Shown here piece after piece: positions 35,107 through 45,814 of a stretch of 64,000 nucleotides of DNA. The stretch comes from Polytrichum commune (taxonomy: Eukaryota > Streptophyta > Polytrichopsida > Polytrichales > Polytrichaceae). The stretch spans positions 26,348,001 through 26,412,000 of the forward strand of contig OX485804.1 in NCBI GenBank assembly GCA_950295325.1, in the 5' to 3' direction. A program made the translations under genes and the position numbers. How positions within the stretch are numbered: position 1 is the stretch's first letter; each line of letters begins with the position of its first letter. Under the pieces are notes generated by a model. The model searched no databases. It saw only the letters and a list, made by a program, of their open reading frames with translations, and was not told the origin of the DNA.

Positions 35107-38081
35107 CACTATAAGAAACCTGCGTTTTTTTGTGTTGTTTTCAAAAGACGTGTCTTGCTTTGTGGGACGTCAATATGTTTGGCAGTTAACACGCTGAATA
35201 CTTTGAATTCAATCCGATGTTGTTGGAAACATGCATGTTCACATTTGAAAACGTAGCCATGTTGGCATAGACGTGCGTGTCCTTGGGGGTGTTTGGTAAA
35301 ACATCTCGACGTTTTGGTGAAGGGTGTCGGGGGAAAAAATAGGCCATGTCAACCACTGTGCACGTCTTCATTGCTCGTACCGTGGCGGGAGACGTGGCGG
35401 GCAGACCCAAAACGCTGCCCCCACTACAAAAAACGTGATGGTGGGCGGGAACATACACTGGCATTAAGTGTCATGGATTCTTTGATGCAGGAGTACCCCA
35501 AATAAATGATTAATTATTGGAACACTCCATATCCTTCATGGTAGTCATGGACACCTTCTGAACAATTGTTTTTTTTTAAAAACACATGTTTGCCGCTCAC
35601 ATAGTGGTTTGCTGGAAGTGGGATTGGACACAATGAAGAGGTCAATCTAATGTTGGAAGAGCACCATAAACATGAACATTCTCGTGAAATTTAGCACATG
35701 CGACGTATCCCTTGCCATAATTGCATGCTTGGGAGGAATTATTGCATGCATTTCTGAGAGTTACAATTTCCAAACAACGTAGACATGTGTTATGCGTCTT
35801 TGGGCTCACAATGGTAGTCCAATATAAATACATGCTACTAACTAAGAACCAAATCAAGTGATATTGTGAAACCACCTATCCATGGTAGCGGTCACAACCA
35901 AATTGGAAGAGAGGACAAGCAACGGCCTAAGTGCATGGAACGTCTCCAACGACATGTAAGGCTGCAAGAAGCCCTCTGTTGCGGAGCATTGATCACATGT
36001 GGCCTTGACGACCACATTTCCCTCATAAGAATATGGAACATAAAGGTAAGATTTTGGGCAAAACATAATGAAAATCTTCATTGCCTTCCAAGATTTTGGC
36101 CCCACCTTGAGCGCATTGTTTGTTACATGTCAACCAACATTTTGCGATATCTGAAGCATGCTAATTCTTTTGACTTTGTCATAACACGAAAGTGATAGAA
36201 TAAAAAAATACGCAGGCGTTGTCCTCATCGGTGTCTTCATTTCCATTTCCTGAATACGAAATACGTCTCTGCCAATGCATGAGTAGACGTCAACTACGAC
36301 ACGAGTCTTCTATTCAGCATGGCATGTGTTGTGAGAGTAACAACTACGCTACATGCCACATGCGCTACAACATCTATGCATACACTTGGGGGTTTCGTGA
36401 TTTCTACTATGTTTTTTCATGCGGGTGTGGCATGCGATCATATGGTCCTTGTGGAATGCACACATCGCTGTCCGTCGCAGGTTCCCTCATGGGCTCTACA
36501 TCTTCCACCCGTGGTTGCAAACCCACAAATTGACCATCATTTCCCATTTCAATAACGGCCGGCACGGATTGGTTGAATTCCGTTTGCCCACGTCTGCCCC
36601 TGACGTCTGTCCGGCATACAATCTTCCAGCCTGGCCTTGTAGGATCGTTGGAGAAAAATACTTGTTGACAGTGCAAAGGGAACGCAAATGAGTTGGAGTG
36701 CACCTTGCCATCCATGCAGTTGAAGTTCGCAACAGTGAAGCCATAACGATCTCTCTGGATGTTTGAATACCGAGGATCATGGCTCGGTTGAACCCAATCG
36801 CACACTAGAACGGTGGTGCAATGGTTTCGGTAGTCCAGCTCCAGAATCTCCTCAATGTAGCCCACATACTCCTCGGTTCGCTCCATCGGTCGCCCATTTT
36901 TGCAACCCCCATGGCATTTGCCGAGTGAATGAGCCCACAACACATGAGTCACACGTCACTAGACCACCTTCGGCACTACGGACACATAAGTGCATACCGA
37001 ATGCATACATTTTCCGGTGCGAAATGGCATATCGCTCAGGAGGTTGCCCATATTGCACAACGTCATCATCCACATGTGCACCCGATTCCCGCGAACTCTT
37101 CACTCTCACGGTCAGCCACGATGCAAACTTTGGTAAATCGTTGAGTTCCGCTGGGTACCGCACAGACACGGAAGGGTGGCGGCGTCGAAAGGCTCTTCGA
37201 AATGCCTCCCTCTCCTCCCACCGTTGTGCTCTTGGAAATATGTTCTGGAAATGAAGATAATCCAATTTATGGCAACATATGTGTGCTTTGCAATAAATTA
37301 TGCTCTTGTTCTATATGTGCCCGTGCTCATTTGGAATGCACGATCTGTAGGTCGTTTCATGGGGACGCTCAAGGAAACCTGATTGAAAAGTAGTCGTTGC
37401 AACAACCATCCACCATGTCATCAATAGAGTATCCCATACGTTCATGCAGACATCCACCCCAACGCTTATGCATGTGAACGATGACATCCATATTGACGGG
37501 ATCTTGTCTTCCAAAACGAGTCCTCAGACATGTTCACTTATGTCCACCACACCATCAGAACCTTTCGTGGTGAACATGATATTGGAAATCACATTCTACC
37601 GTCACACATGATGGCTGGAAAGACAACGCCTAAAACTACAATTCCACAAAATTTAATGTCCACGACCAATATGTTGTCCCCCATAACATTATCCCGTCCT
37701 ACATGACGTCAACCAAAACACTGATTGCAATTGCAATTCCACAAAATGCTATGTCCACGTCAATTCTTTGTGGGGTCCAAGTGTCACCCCACACGAGCGA
37801 AGGATTCCATGTCAAAGTGGCCATCCTGGCACTGCCAGCCCATGAATTGCTCGCGTGGAGCTTACCTGTACTCCACGTGTCCACCATGAAAAACCATATT
37901 TCATGTGATGTCACATAAAAAACAAGCTCAAATCGGACATGTTATCTCCGTTTCCCTTGCGTTTTTGACCCGTCCATTATAACGGATTTTAGGTGACATC
38001 CAGAAAAAGCACTTCCATGTTAAAGTGAATGCAAAGCACCGTTTTCTCTAACGTTTTTAAAAACATGATTTTCTTATAGTG
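35107..38081 (-). mobile_element. Complete CACTA (En/Spm-type) transposon, 2,975 bp, with TTA duplication
   Basis: Both ends read CACTATAAGAAA inward: 35107-35118 on the plus strand and 38070-38081 on the minus strand. The 3-bp target duplication TTA lies at 35104-35106 and 38082-38084. CACTA ends and a 3-bp duplication define the superfamily. The interior is GC-richer than its surroundings and carries a minus-strand DUF4216-like relic, but no recognisable TNP2 DDE domain, so the copy is an internally deleted, non-autonomous derivative. It sits inside the MULE-like pseudogene and is therefore the younger insertion. Confidence 0.88.
36407..37265 (-). pseudogene. CACTA-associated protein fragment (DUF4216-type)
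   Basis: Two overlapping minus-strand frames together resemble the protein that accompanies TNP2 in plant CACTA elements. The upstream part (37265-36880) contains ELNDLPKFASWLTVRV, then YGQPPERYAISHRKMYAFG and GGLVTCDSCVVGSF. The downstream part (36952-36407, 181 codons open) contains YVGYIEEILELDYRNHCTTV, LVCDWVQPSHDPRYSNIQRD, RYGFTVANFN and QQVFFSNDPTRPGWKIVCR. The pattern 'Y-G-x-I-E-E-I-L-E-L-D-Y ... F-x-C-D-W-V ... D-x-Y-G-F-T-x-V-N-F ... Q-V-F-x-x-D-P ... G-W-x-V-V' is the DUF4216 signature. The two halves are in different frames, so a frameshift or small intron separates them near 36880-36950. The catalytic transposase gene is not present. Confidence 0.65.
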
Positions 38082-38960
38082 TTATTATGCACTATTTCTA
38101 CGAGGTTACAAGTAGGCATCTCAACATATTGCTTCAAACTAAGAACCTATAGTAGATGATGGAAAACAAATATAAGAAGACTTTGCTAAACCAAGATTAG
38201 GACATATATTATGGAAGAGGATGAAAAAAAGTTATTAAGGACACTTACGATGACCATGTGACCTCCCGATTTTCTATATCAACAATGCCAAAACCCCAAC
38301 CACTCCGATAAGCTTTACATGCCATCCTTTGTGGTTGCTCTTGATGACAACCACCAAGCTCATATATTATGGTATTTGACATCCGCCTCCTCCATACTTT
38401 TGGCATCCTTGTATTTCATGCAAAGTCGCTTGTTGTTGATGTTGCAATGACGATCGGATATGTTATTGTGTTACTTTATCCATATGGGTAGACCAATGGA
38501 AAAGACATGTAAGATCACGCAACTTCAAAGGAGGTTGGATCACCATCCTTATAAACCTTCCTCACATCATTCCAATTTGCATGTGCACTATCTACTATGA
38601 AGCCCTTGAAGTTAACCTTGGTGACACCATTCTAGACCATGACTGCATTAAGATTCTCCCATAACAAGGTATGGGTTTGGGCATCCTCCAATTGCATATC
38701 ACAACATGCTATAGTCAATACCTTGCAATGTTTGTTGTCGTAGACATGGTACGTTATCATAGTCTAATCGTGGAGGTGCTTAATATGATCAAACATCATC
38801 CAAAAATCCTTCAAATCTCCACCACATTGCATGTGCCTAACTAGATGAACTCCACTTCCAACAAGATCCACAAACATCTTGAACACAAAAATCTTGTCTT
38901 TAGACTGCCTTAGAAACTTACGGTTGTGCAAATGAGGGAGATTATGTAATTTATGATGCT
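38082..38960 (-). pseudogene. MULE-like transposase relic, 5' part
   Basis: The minus strand reads FVFKMFVDLVGSGVHLVRHM, QCGGDLKDFWMMFDHIKHLH, stop, TMITYHVYDNKHCKVLTIAC, CDMQLEDAQTHTLLWENLNA, stop, VTKVNFKGFIVDSAHANWND, VRKVYKDGDPTSFEVA, stop. After small frameshifts it continues MKYKDAKSMEEADVKYHNI, AWWLSS, SEWLGFWHC and finally YVEMPTCNLVEIVHN at the CACTA junction. Conserved acids in VYDN, CDMQ and F-x-V-D-S-A fit a DDE nuclease fold of the Mutator-like group. I recognise the family as a repeated plant transposase but cannot name its subfamily. At least six stops are present. Confidence 0.65.
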
Positions 38961-41776
38961 ATTCTCGCTCTATTGTGTGATGCACCTCCTAATCCCCTCC
39001 GTCATGCAAGTGAGGCCCATTCACACTCCCTTGTTGATGATGATGCACCAATTTGGAAGGTGGCTAAGCATTCTTGCATTAGTACGTAAGTTTTTCATGT
39101 GATGTAAGGCTTCTCAATAATATTTATTGCATACAAGACAATTTTTTTTTTTTTTGGTTTGATTTTGAACCTAATTGTTGGGTTTTGTGTTTGCAGAATG
39201 TTGATGTCCATCAAGTCTCTTCCTAAGATGGTGGATATTCCTACATATGCCAAAAGTGTAGCCAAGGTTGTGGCGGTGACATCTACACCTAAATCTCAAC
39301 ATATGTCTAGTTGTCTAAATAGTCATCCATTTGTAGATGATATAGCAATTAAGTGTAATGATGTGAAGAGAGGTACTAAAGGAGGGTGAGGAGTTGGAAG
39401 AGGATATGGATAATCACAGTTCTTTAATGCAAGATTCTACATAGACTAGTTTTAGATCATTTGTTAATTTTAATTTACGTGCAATGTTTTGGTTTTTGAT
39501 TTTGTAATAACCACAATTTGTGGACATACTCTTAAGTGTGGTTTTTTCACAATTTGTCTCATTCCTTGGCTCGAACACAATTTGTTCCTTATTGTAATGT
39601 GTGCGATTCATTTGTTAGTTCTAAAATCCTACCTATATTGTGGATTTTGGCTCATTAAGTTTTATGTGCATTTTCCAAACTGTATCACAAATCCACGGTT
39701 ATAGATATAGGTGCCCCTATATTCATGTTTTTTTTGCGCTCACTGCTCACATGATCGCATTCCTTGGTACATAGGCGGTATTCGGTTCTTTATTTGAGTT
39801 CTCAATCTATCTTATTCTCAATCCATCCTAATTATATTTTTATATTAAAAATTAATGTGCATTAACATTTATAAAATGAAGCATAAAAATAAAAATAAAA
39901 AGGGATTGAATGTCATACCTTCCTTGATTTAGTTATAATTATCAAATGTGTATATGTGTTGATTATGTAAATGATTTTCCTATGTCCCTTCAATTGATAA
40001 CTAGTCTAGACTCTAGTTGATAAATTTAAGGTTGTACTCCAATCTTTTTCTAAACACACATCTTTGTTGTGTCCGTTCTTAGATCCATTACTACCCATAG
40101 AATCGCTCAAATATGGCATTTGATTAAAAAAAGTAACCAAAGTAGACGTGCATACTTTAAGGGTTAACTAAGCTACTTGATAGTTGCCTTTTGTTCATAA
40201 GCATCTAGTGTCACTGTGACTAACCTACTTGAGAATCATTTCCATGGTGAGAGAAGATTATTCTATATGAGGTGTACCTTCCATTCAATGTCCCTCATTC
40301 ACGCCAACATCAAAGGTTGGTGTTGTCTTTCTCTCTATACCTCTCTTTCATCCAACAAAGAACCCATCAACGACTTAGAATCCAAAGTAAAATAATGTTA
40401 TTTAGTTTATTTCGATGACAAAATTAGTTTCTAAGACTCCAAATTAATCTAGTTTAAATCATTTGAGATAAACATGCCACATACCAAGTGTCTATGTTGG
40501 ATGGATGAGATGTATCCTCGTATGTGACAATTTCCTCTTGCCCATTTTCCCCACTCGCTATTGAAACTTGTCCACAAGGTGGTTCCATCCTTATGCTTAA
40601 TCCTTAAAGGACCATGCCAATTTTTGCACAATTCGCATATAGTACATTGCTTGTTCTTGGTTTGTTGTACACGTAGTCCAGAGGAGGCATTTATTAAAAC
40701 AATTGGTTTAGATTTGTTCCCACGACTATATTTGAAGATACGCATTTAAGTATTGATTTTGCTAAGATGTATGCGAGAATGTGTATGAATGTACACTTTA
40801 GGATTAGGGCATGTTGCTAACTTTAGTCTAATTCCGTTGCCTCCCAAATATGTGTGAGTGTATATGAATATGTTCTTTTGAAATCTACCTGAAGGGTACG
40901 ATAAAATTGGAGCATATACAAGACAACGATGAATAACTCTAATTCATCCAATGATGGACAATGATGGAGCACTCCAAGTTAACCAATCACATTGTTACCA
41001 GACCATCATGTCAAACACTGTCACCATTTGCCCTCCACCAATGAGAGAGAAGGTCATTGGGACTTGATTTCCTCTTGACATGGGACTCATTTTTGTAATC
41101 AATTGAGTTGGTAATGTTTTTATATGTTTATTTTTAGTTGTATCTAGCATCACTTATGTAACTACCAAGTACAATACATGTGGAATGCCCCCAACAACTG
41201 TGAGTACATATAAGTTGTTGTTGTAACAAGCATATACATCTATATTTTCATATTTGTTTTCCCAAAAATGAGTATGATGTTTGTTGCACTTGTCAAAACA
41301 ATACTCAACCCCTACCTTGCGCACATTTTTTAAAAGGAGAGGGCAAGGTGCAAAGGTTGAAGATCATGCTTCGACCCTAAATTCGGGAAGTGATGTAGTC
41401 AGTGAGCTCTTTAGTTCAAGCTTAAGCTGAACACATGTCTATACTAAAGGTTGTTTACACCGTGGACCATGGAAGATGGCCTTTCCCTGTGGTCTGACTT
41501 GATGGTCCAACTTTTTTTATAAAAAATAAAAAATAAACAATAAGATGACATTTTAAATTTTAAATAAATTTATAAATCCTTCAGGCCCCTCATTATGTGT
41601 AAACCGAATATAGACTAAGAGGACTAACCATGCACCAAAATGTGAATGTGCTAATTTTTCTAATATATGCCCAAAAAGGGCAGTTTTGAAATAAATAAAT
41701 AAAGTTTGACCATTCTTTTGGCTTCATTTGTCTTCACTTCTTGTTTTCGCTTGTTTTCACCTTGAATTACAACAAG
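38961..41776. other. No confident gene
   Basis: A plus-strand frame at about 38975-39075 (reading NPLRHASEAHSHSLVDDDAP and WKVAKHSC) followed by GTAAGT and, at 39196, a pyrimidine-rich acceptor before a 64-codon frame could be two exons, but no family is recognised. About 40285-40350 shares a GCCAAC...GTTGGT mini-hairpin phrase (CTCATTCACGCCAAC) with 29028-29055. The rest is AT-rich and empty. Confidence 0.4.
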
Positions 41777-42455
41777 CATGGTTGTGATGGAGGAGAGGAG
41801 GAGGAGACTCATTTTGCTCTTAGGATTATACATGTTTCTGTACATGCTTGTGAGGCATGTTGTGGATCCTCAAGCATTGTTTTTGCAAGGAGAATGGGAG
41901 CAATTTGCAATTTCGAACTTAGTTTATGAGAATATGGGGCATAGAGATAGGAATATATGGATTCAAGAACGGATGTATGGATTTGTAAATCCCTTGTTGT
42001 TGGGTTTGTGGACGGAGAAAGAATTTACGAAACAAACTTGAGTGAAATACATTACATTCACATTTTGGTGTGAGAGGTTGGGCCCTCATTTGAAGAAAGA
42101 GGACGTTTGTTTTAAGGATACTGTGCCGGTGCAAGAGAGGGTAGCAATGTAATTACATAGGTTGGGTAGTGATGATGGATTGCAAAACATAGAAATTTCG
42201 TATAGAGTCCATAAGAGTAGATTGTCAAAAATAAATTTATAAAATTATAAAATTTTTAGGAAGCATTTTCAACCAGTTTTTGTACAAACTCCAAATGAAT
42301 CGTAATTTAGGATTTCAGCTTCAAGGTTTGAGCATTTGCATGGTAAATTTTATATCATAAGGACAATTAATGTGTCATATATTCATGTTTAACCTCTAGT
42401 AGTTGGTGGAGAAGACTACTACTGTGGGAAGTCTTTTCATTCAACAATTCTATAA
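41777..42455 (+). pseudogene. PIF/Harbinger (HARBI1-like) transposase relic, truncated
   Basis: The plus frame opens with MVVMEERRRRLILLLGLYMF and runs 87 codons to a stop. The decayed continuation reads FWCERLGPHLKKEDVCFKDT, VPVQERVAM, stop, LHRLGSDDGLQNIEISYRVH, KSRLSKINL, stop, FVQTPNES, stop, FRISASRFEHLHGKFYIIRT, INVSYIHV, stop, PLVVGGEDYYCGKSFHSTIL, stop. Harbinger transposases have 'GPHL.K.DT.FR..VP...RVA..L.RL', then 'F...HG.P...GAIDGSHI'. Here the first catalytic acid region (normally IDGSH) reads INVSY, so the acid is lost. The sequence ends just before a MITE fragment, so the C-terminal half with the other catalytic residues is missing. Confidence 0.75.
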
Positions 42456-42477
42456 CGTTAAGTGTACATTTGGTGCG

Positions 42478-42556
42478 GGTGACACTACATGGACAATTTA
42501 CAATTAATATTGAGCAAGGCAAATAGAATTGGTGACACTAAATACGATATTTAGTG
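42478..42556 (+). mobile_element. Right-end fragment of a CACTAAATA-family MITE
   Basis: GACACTACATGGACAATTTAC, ATATTGAGCAAGGCAAATAG and TTGGTGACACTAAATACGAT repeat the right ends of the elements at 2491-2865 and 18371-18690, ending ATTTAGTG followed by TA at 42557-42558. The left part is missing. The fragment abuts the broken Harbinger gene. Confidence 0.7.
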
Positions 42557-43434
42557 TACCAATACCAGATTACTTTCTCCTCCACTTCTAGCGCCCCCAT
42601 TTCTTAAAAACCCCATCGTACATTGGGACCCCTTAACACGGTAATCGACACATTTACTTCAAATAGAGACCGTTGATGAAGATCTCATCGACGGCCAGGC
42701 TGAGCTGGCGCCCCGCAAAAGATCGCAGCCCACGATGACGAGGCTGACTCGACTGAAAAGGTTACTCGCAACCTACTATTTACGTACCCTGACCTAGACT
42801 CGGGCCCACGTTTCCGGATATCTAGATATCTGGACCGGATATCGGACACTGTCTCTGCGGATATCGCAGGTTATGGGGATGTCGTGGTCGGAGCGTCGCA
42901 GGCGAGGGAGATCTCGGGGAGGGGAGATCGATGAATCACCGGCCACCGAGACAAAAGGCTTCGATGCACCGCCACTGGATCGCGTCCACCTGGCCGCCTC
43001 CGCCCACACGCGGCCTTCACCGCACTCCCGGTTGCAGGGCTATTGTGTGGAAGAATTCCGTAAGCTATCTGATTAGAACAATTTGGAGTGACAAATGGCG
43101 AGGATCGTCTCCATCTCCCGAGGCAGCAGATGGAGAAAGAGGGAGCAGCCTAAGCTTACAGCAGCAGCAGCAGCCACTTCAAGTTGTTGTTACCTCAAGT
43201 TATAACTTAGCAATTGCGCCGAAACTCCTCCTGCGGCCTCCTCCTACTCCTCTGTGATTCGTGCACCGGTCCCTGCGGGGGCATGTAAAGCTGTTGCATG
43301 GAGGGTTAGGAGGAGGTTGTGTTGTGACGGATTTACAAAGGATCGAGTTACTTTGATTGCAACTAAGTACGAGTGCCTGGGGTACTTGGGGCTGGTTGTG
43401 TGCTTGGGAGGCGTTAAGTGAGGGGAATGCCACC

Positions 43435-43890
43435 GCAAATGTGGAGCGCGAATTGATCGCTCATGCTGCTCAAGCAGTTAGAGAGGTACGAATTCAGAGG
43501 AGTTTCACTGCAAAGTTGAAGTGCAGTTTGGTTTCTCATATTGTTATTGTAGTTAGAGAGGTGGTGCGGATGGGAGGAGTTTCGCCGGAAATTTTGGAGT
43601 GCATTTTGATCGCTCATACTGTTTAAGCAGTTAGAGAGGTGCGGATCGGAAGAGTTTCATCGCAAATTTGGAGTGCAGTTTGATTGCTCATACTCCTCAA
43701 GTAGTTAGAGAGGTGGTGCGTATTGGAGGAGTTTGACCGCAGATTTGGAGTGCAGTTTGATCGGTTATACTGCTGAACTAGTTAGAGAGGTGCGTATCGG
43801 AGGAATTTGACCGCAAATTTTTAGAGCAGTTTGATCGCTCATATTTTTGTAAAGTAGTCAGACAGGTGCGGATTGGCGGAGTAGTTTCGA
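43435..43890 (+). repeat. ~76-bp minisatellite, about six copies
   Basis: The phrase TTAGAGAGGTGCGGATNGGA recurs at about 43478, 43553, 43631, 43705, 43782 and 43858 (spacing 74 to 78), each followed by GAGTTT, CCGCAAATTTGGAGTGCAGT and TTGATCGCTCATACTGCT variants. Copies differ by a GGT insertion and point changes. It lies in the presumed leader of the kinase gene. Confidence 0.85.
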
Positions 43891-43956
43891 GTATGCAGAA
43901 GTTGTAGTGCAGTTAAATGATTGGAACAATTCCGGAGAACTATTAGCCGAGCCAGC

Positions 43957-44225
43957 GCTGGAGTGTCGTTGAAGCTTAGCATCGACTTATTCTTGTAGTA
44001 GCAGAAATTGAGGATTATCGAGGTTAGAGTCCTCGATGTTGAGGCATGCAGGTTTTATATTTGTGGCTACAAGTGCACAATTGCTTTAATGCGCTGGAGT
44101 GTAGTTGAAGTTAGGAATCAGATTAGTCGTGTAGTGGCAGAATTTGAGGATCCTCAATTTTGAAGACCGATGTTTTATCTTTGTCGCTACAAGTGTAGAA
44201 TTGCTGCTGATGGACAGCCATTCTG
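43957..44225 (+). repeat. 136-bp direct duplication
   Basis: GCTGGAGTGTCGTTGAAG at 43957 and GCTGGAGTGTAGTTGAAG at 44093 begin two copies. Both continue with a GTAGTGGCAGAA-type phrase, TTGAGGAT, and end near GCTACAAGTGTAGAATTGCT. Confidence 0.75.
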
Positions 44226-44750
44226 CGCTTTTTCCTACTGATAGAATACGACTTACGGGCGAGCAGGTAAGTAGGCGTGAGCGTTTAGTGATAATATCTC
44301 CGATTTGAAATTTGAAAGTGTTTCCTCTTTAAGTTTGTGTATGTAGGTTAAGGTTGCAGGCCTTTACACGTAATTGTAACCGAGTATCGGTGATAGGATT
44401 AAGCCTGTCGTGGAAACGTTTACGATCAAATTACCTCCACGATGATACGATCTGTTGGAAGAATTACGGGACATGAAGAACTGCTAGCACTTTGTAGAAT
44501 TGTGAGGTGTAAACTAAATCCGTTTACTGAAAATGCGGACCAACACTGTAATCAAGAAGCACCAGTTTGATTGTGGATGCTTTCAAGCACGTGCAGATAG
44601 TATTTTTAGACAATTGCGAGGCTTTTGGCACCTGGAGACAATGCTAGTTTGTTGGAGGAAATCTAGATTTGAGAGTGATCTCAATCCTTTTGAGTTGCGA
44701 GTTTGATATTAATACTATGATAACGATGCTCTTGATGTTTGTTGATGCAG

Positions 44751-44813
44751 TTACTGGATCTGACTACAATATTGGGGATTGAGAAGACTGGCTATCAGTC
44801 ATCATCAATCGAG
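44751..44813 (+). other. Candidate 63-nt 5'-UTR exon of the vWA/alpha-kinase gene
   Basis: Bounded by a good acceptor (TTTGTTGATGCAG ending at 44750) and a good donor (GAG then GTATGTAC at 44814). It contains no ATG. Transcript evidence is lacking. Confidence 0.35.
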
Positions 44814-45711
44814 GTATGTACTTCTCTACTTTATGACCTGAGTAGAAATATTGACGGTCAGGTTGTAGGTCCAGGTTTCAGTTTCACAATTTCTTCGGCC
44901 TAACAGTTCTGCAGTCTGGTGATCAAGAAGTCATGTAACATAAGTCTTCAATCCTGCAGGTGATATCTCATTGAGAAAGTGAATACTTCTCGGTCCTCTT
45001 TCTCCACTCCTTAAAATGACATTTCCATTTGATTTTTCTGGCTATGGTCTCCCCTGTCATCGTTTACTTTCCTGGTCACTCTCCAAATTTTCTATGTACC
45101 TGCTCTCCTCCCTTTATTTGCCAGGTCCTACTTGTTCGACTTCTGGTTTACATCTTGTTGCAATATTCTTAAGCCGCTCTTGTCTAAGGTAGAGGCGCCT
45201 ATTGCGGACTCTTTGAGCACGACAGTCCCTTATCTAACCCAGACAAGCTATCCAATTATGCTTTGAGCTCAACGACATTGAGATTCTCTATCAAAGCATA
45301 TTTAAATATGTAGAAATGTTTGAAGTCACAAATCAAAGTGGACAGTGTTGATTGTTGACAGTTTGTCTCTTTCAACCAAGGAGCTGAGTTTTTAGTTCTA
45401 AAACACTAAAATTGAGACAAAGTAGGTGTCGGAACTAGGATTATTCATGGTTTCATATGGATCAATGTTTGTTGCAAACTTTCTTTGAAGACATATTTGT
45501 TAAGCCCCTCGTTTAGAGCACCTCAGATTGTGCTTTGTGTTCGCTTCCATTTAGACTAGTGCATTGTGTTGCTCAGGTATCAACTTCTAACGAAGTTTGA
45601 GGGAGATTGTTCTCATGAATCCTTGACATGAGTTCCTTTTGTCGCACTTTTTAGATTATTTCTAATGCCAATCTCTAATCGTGTCCACTTTTGGACTTGT
45701 TCGAATTCCAG

Positions 45712-45814
45712 GTTAACGTGTCGAATATCAGGAACTAGTCCTCGTGCTTGTGAACTGCGGTGGCATTTGCATAATCTGAGGTTTTGAACAGCTGATGCTG
45801 TGACGGTGAACAAC
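45712..45814 (+). promoter_or_regulatory. Candidate 5'-UTR end with a two-codon uORF
   Basis: An acceptor (CGAATTCCAG) at 45711 could start the exon that holds the coding start. Between it and the main ATG the only ATG is at 45795, giving ATG CTG TGA. The uORF stop ends 11 nt before the main ATG at 45815. Minimal uORFs of this kind usually reduce translation of the downstream frame. Confidence 0.4.

Larger units (their letters stand above)
42640..44266 (+). promoter_or_regulatory. Putative promoter and transcribed leader region of the vWA/alpha-kinase gene
   Basis: GC content and CG frequency rise sharply from about 42640, in contrast to the AT-rich repeats to the left, and then decline toward 44300. 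A strong donor, GAGCAG then GTAAGT, lies at 44266/44267. It could end a long non-coding first exon, with splicing to 44751-44813 and then to 45712. The transcription start cannot be placed from sequence. A (CAG)n-like stretch lies at about 43161-43173. Confidence 0.45.

Noticed and set aside
36763-37254. 163-codon plus-strand open frame
   Set aside because: Overlaps, in antisense, the minus-strand CACTA protein relic that has a recognisable signature; no domain of its own.
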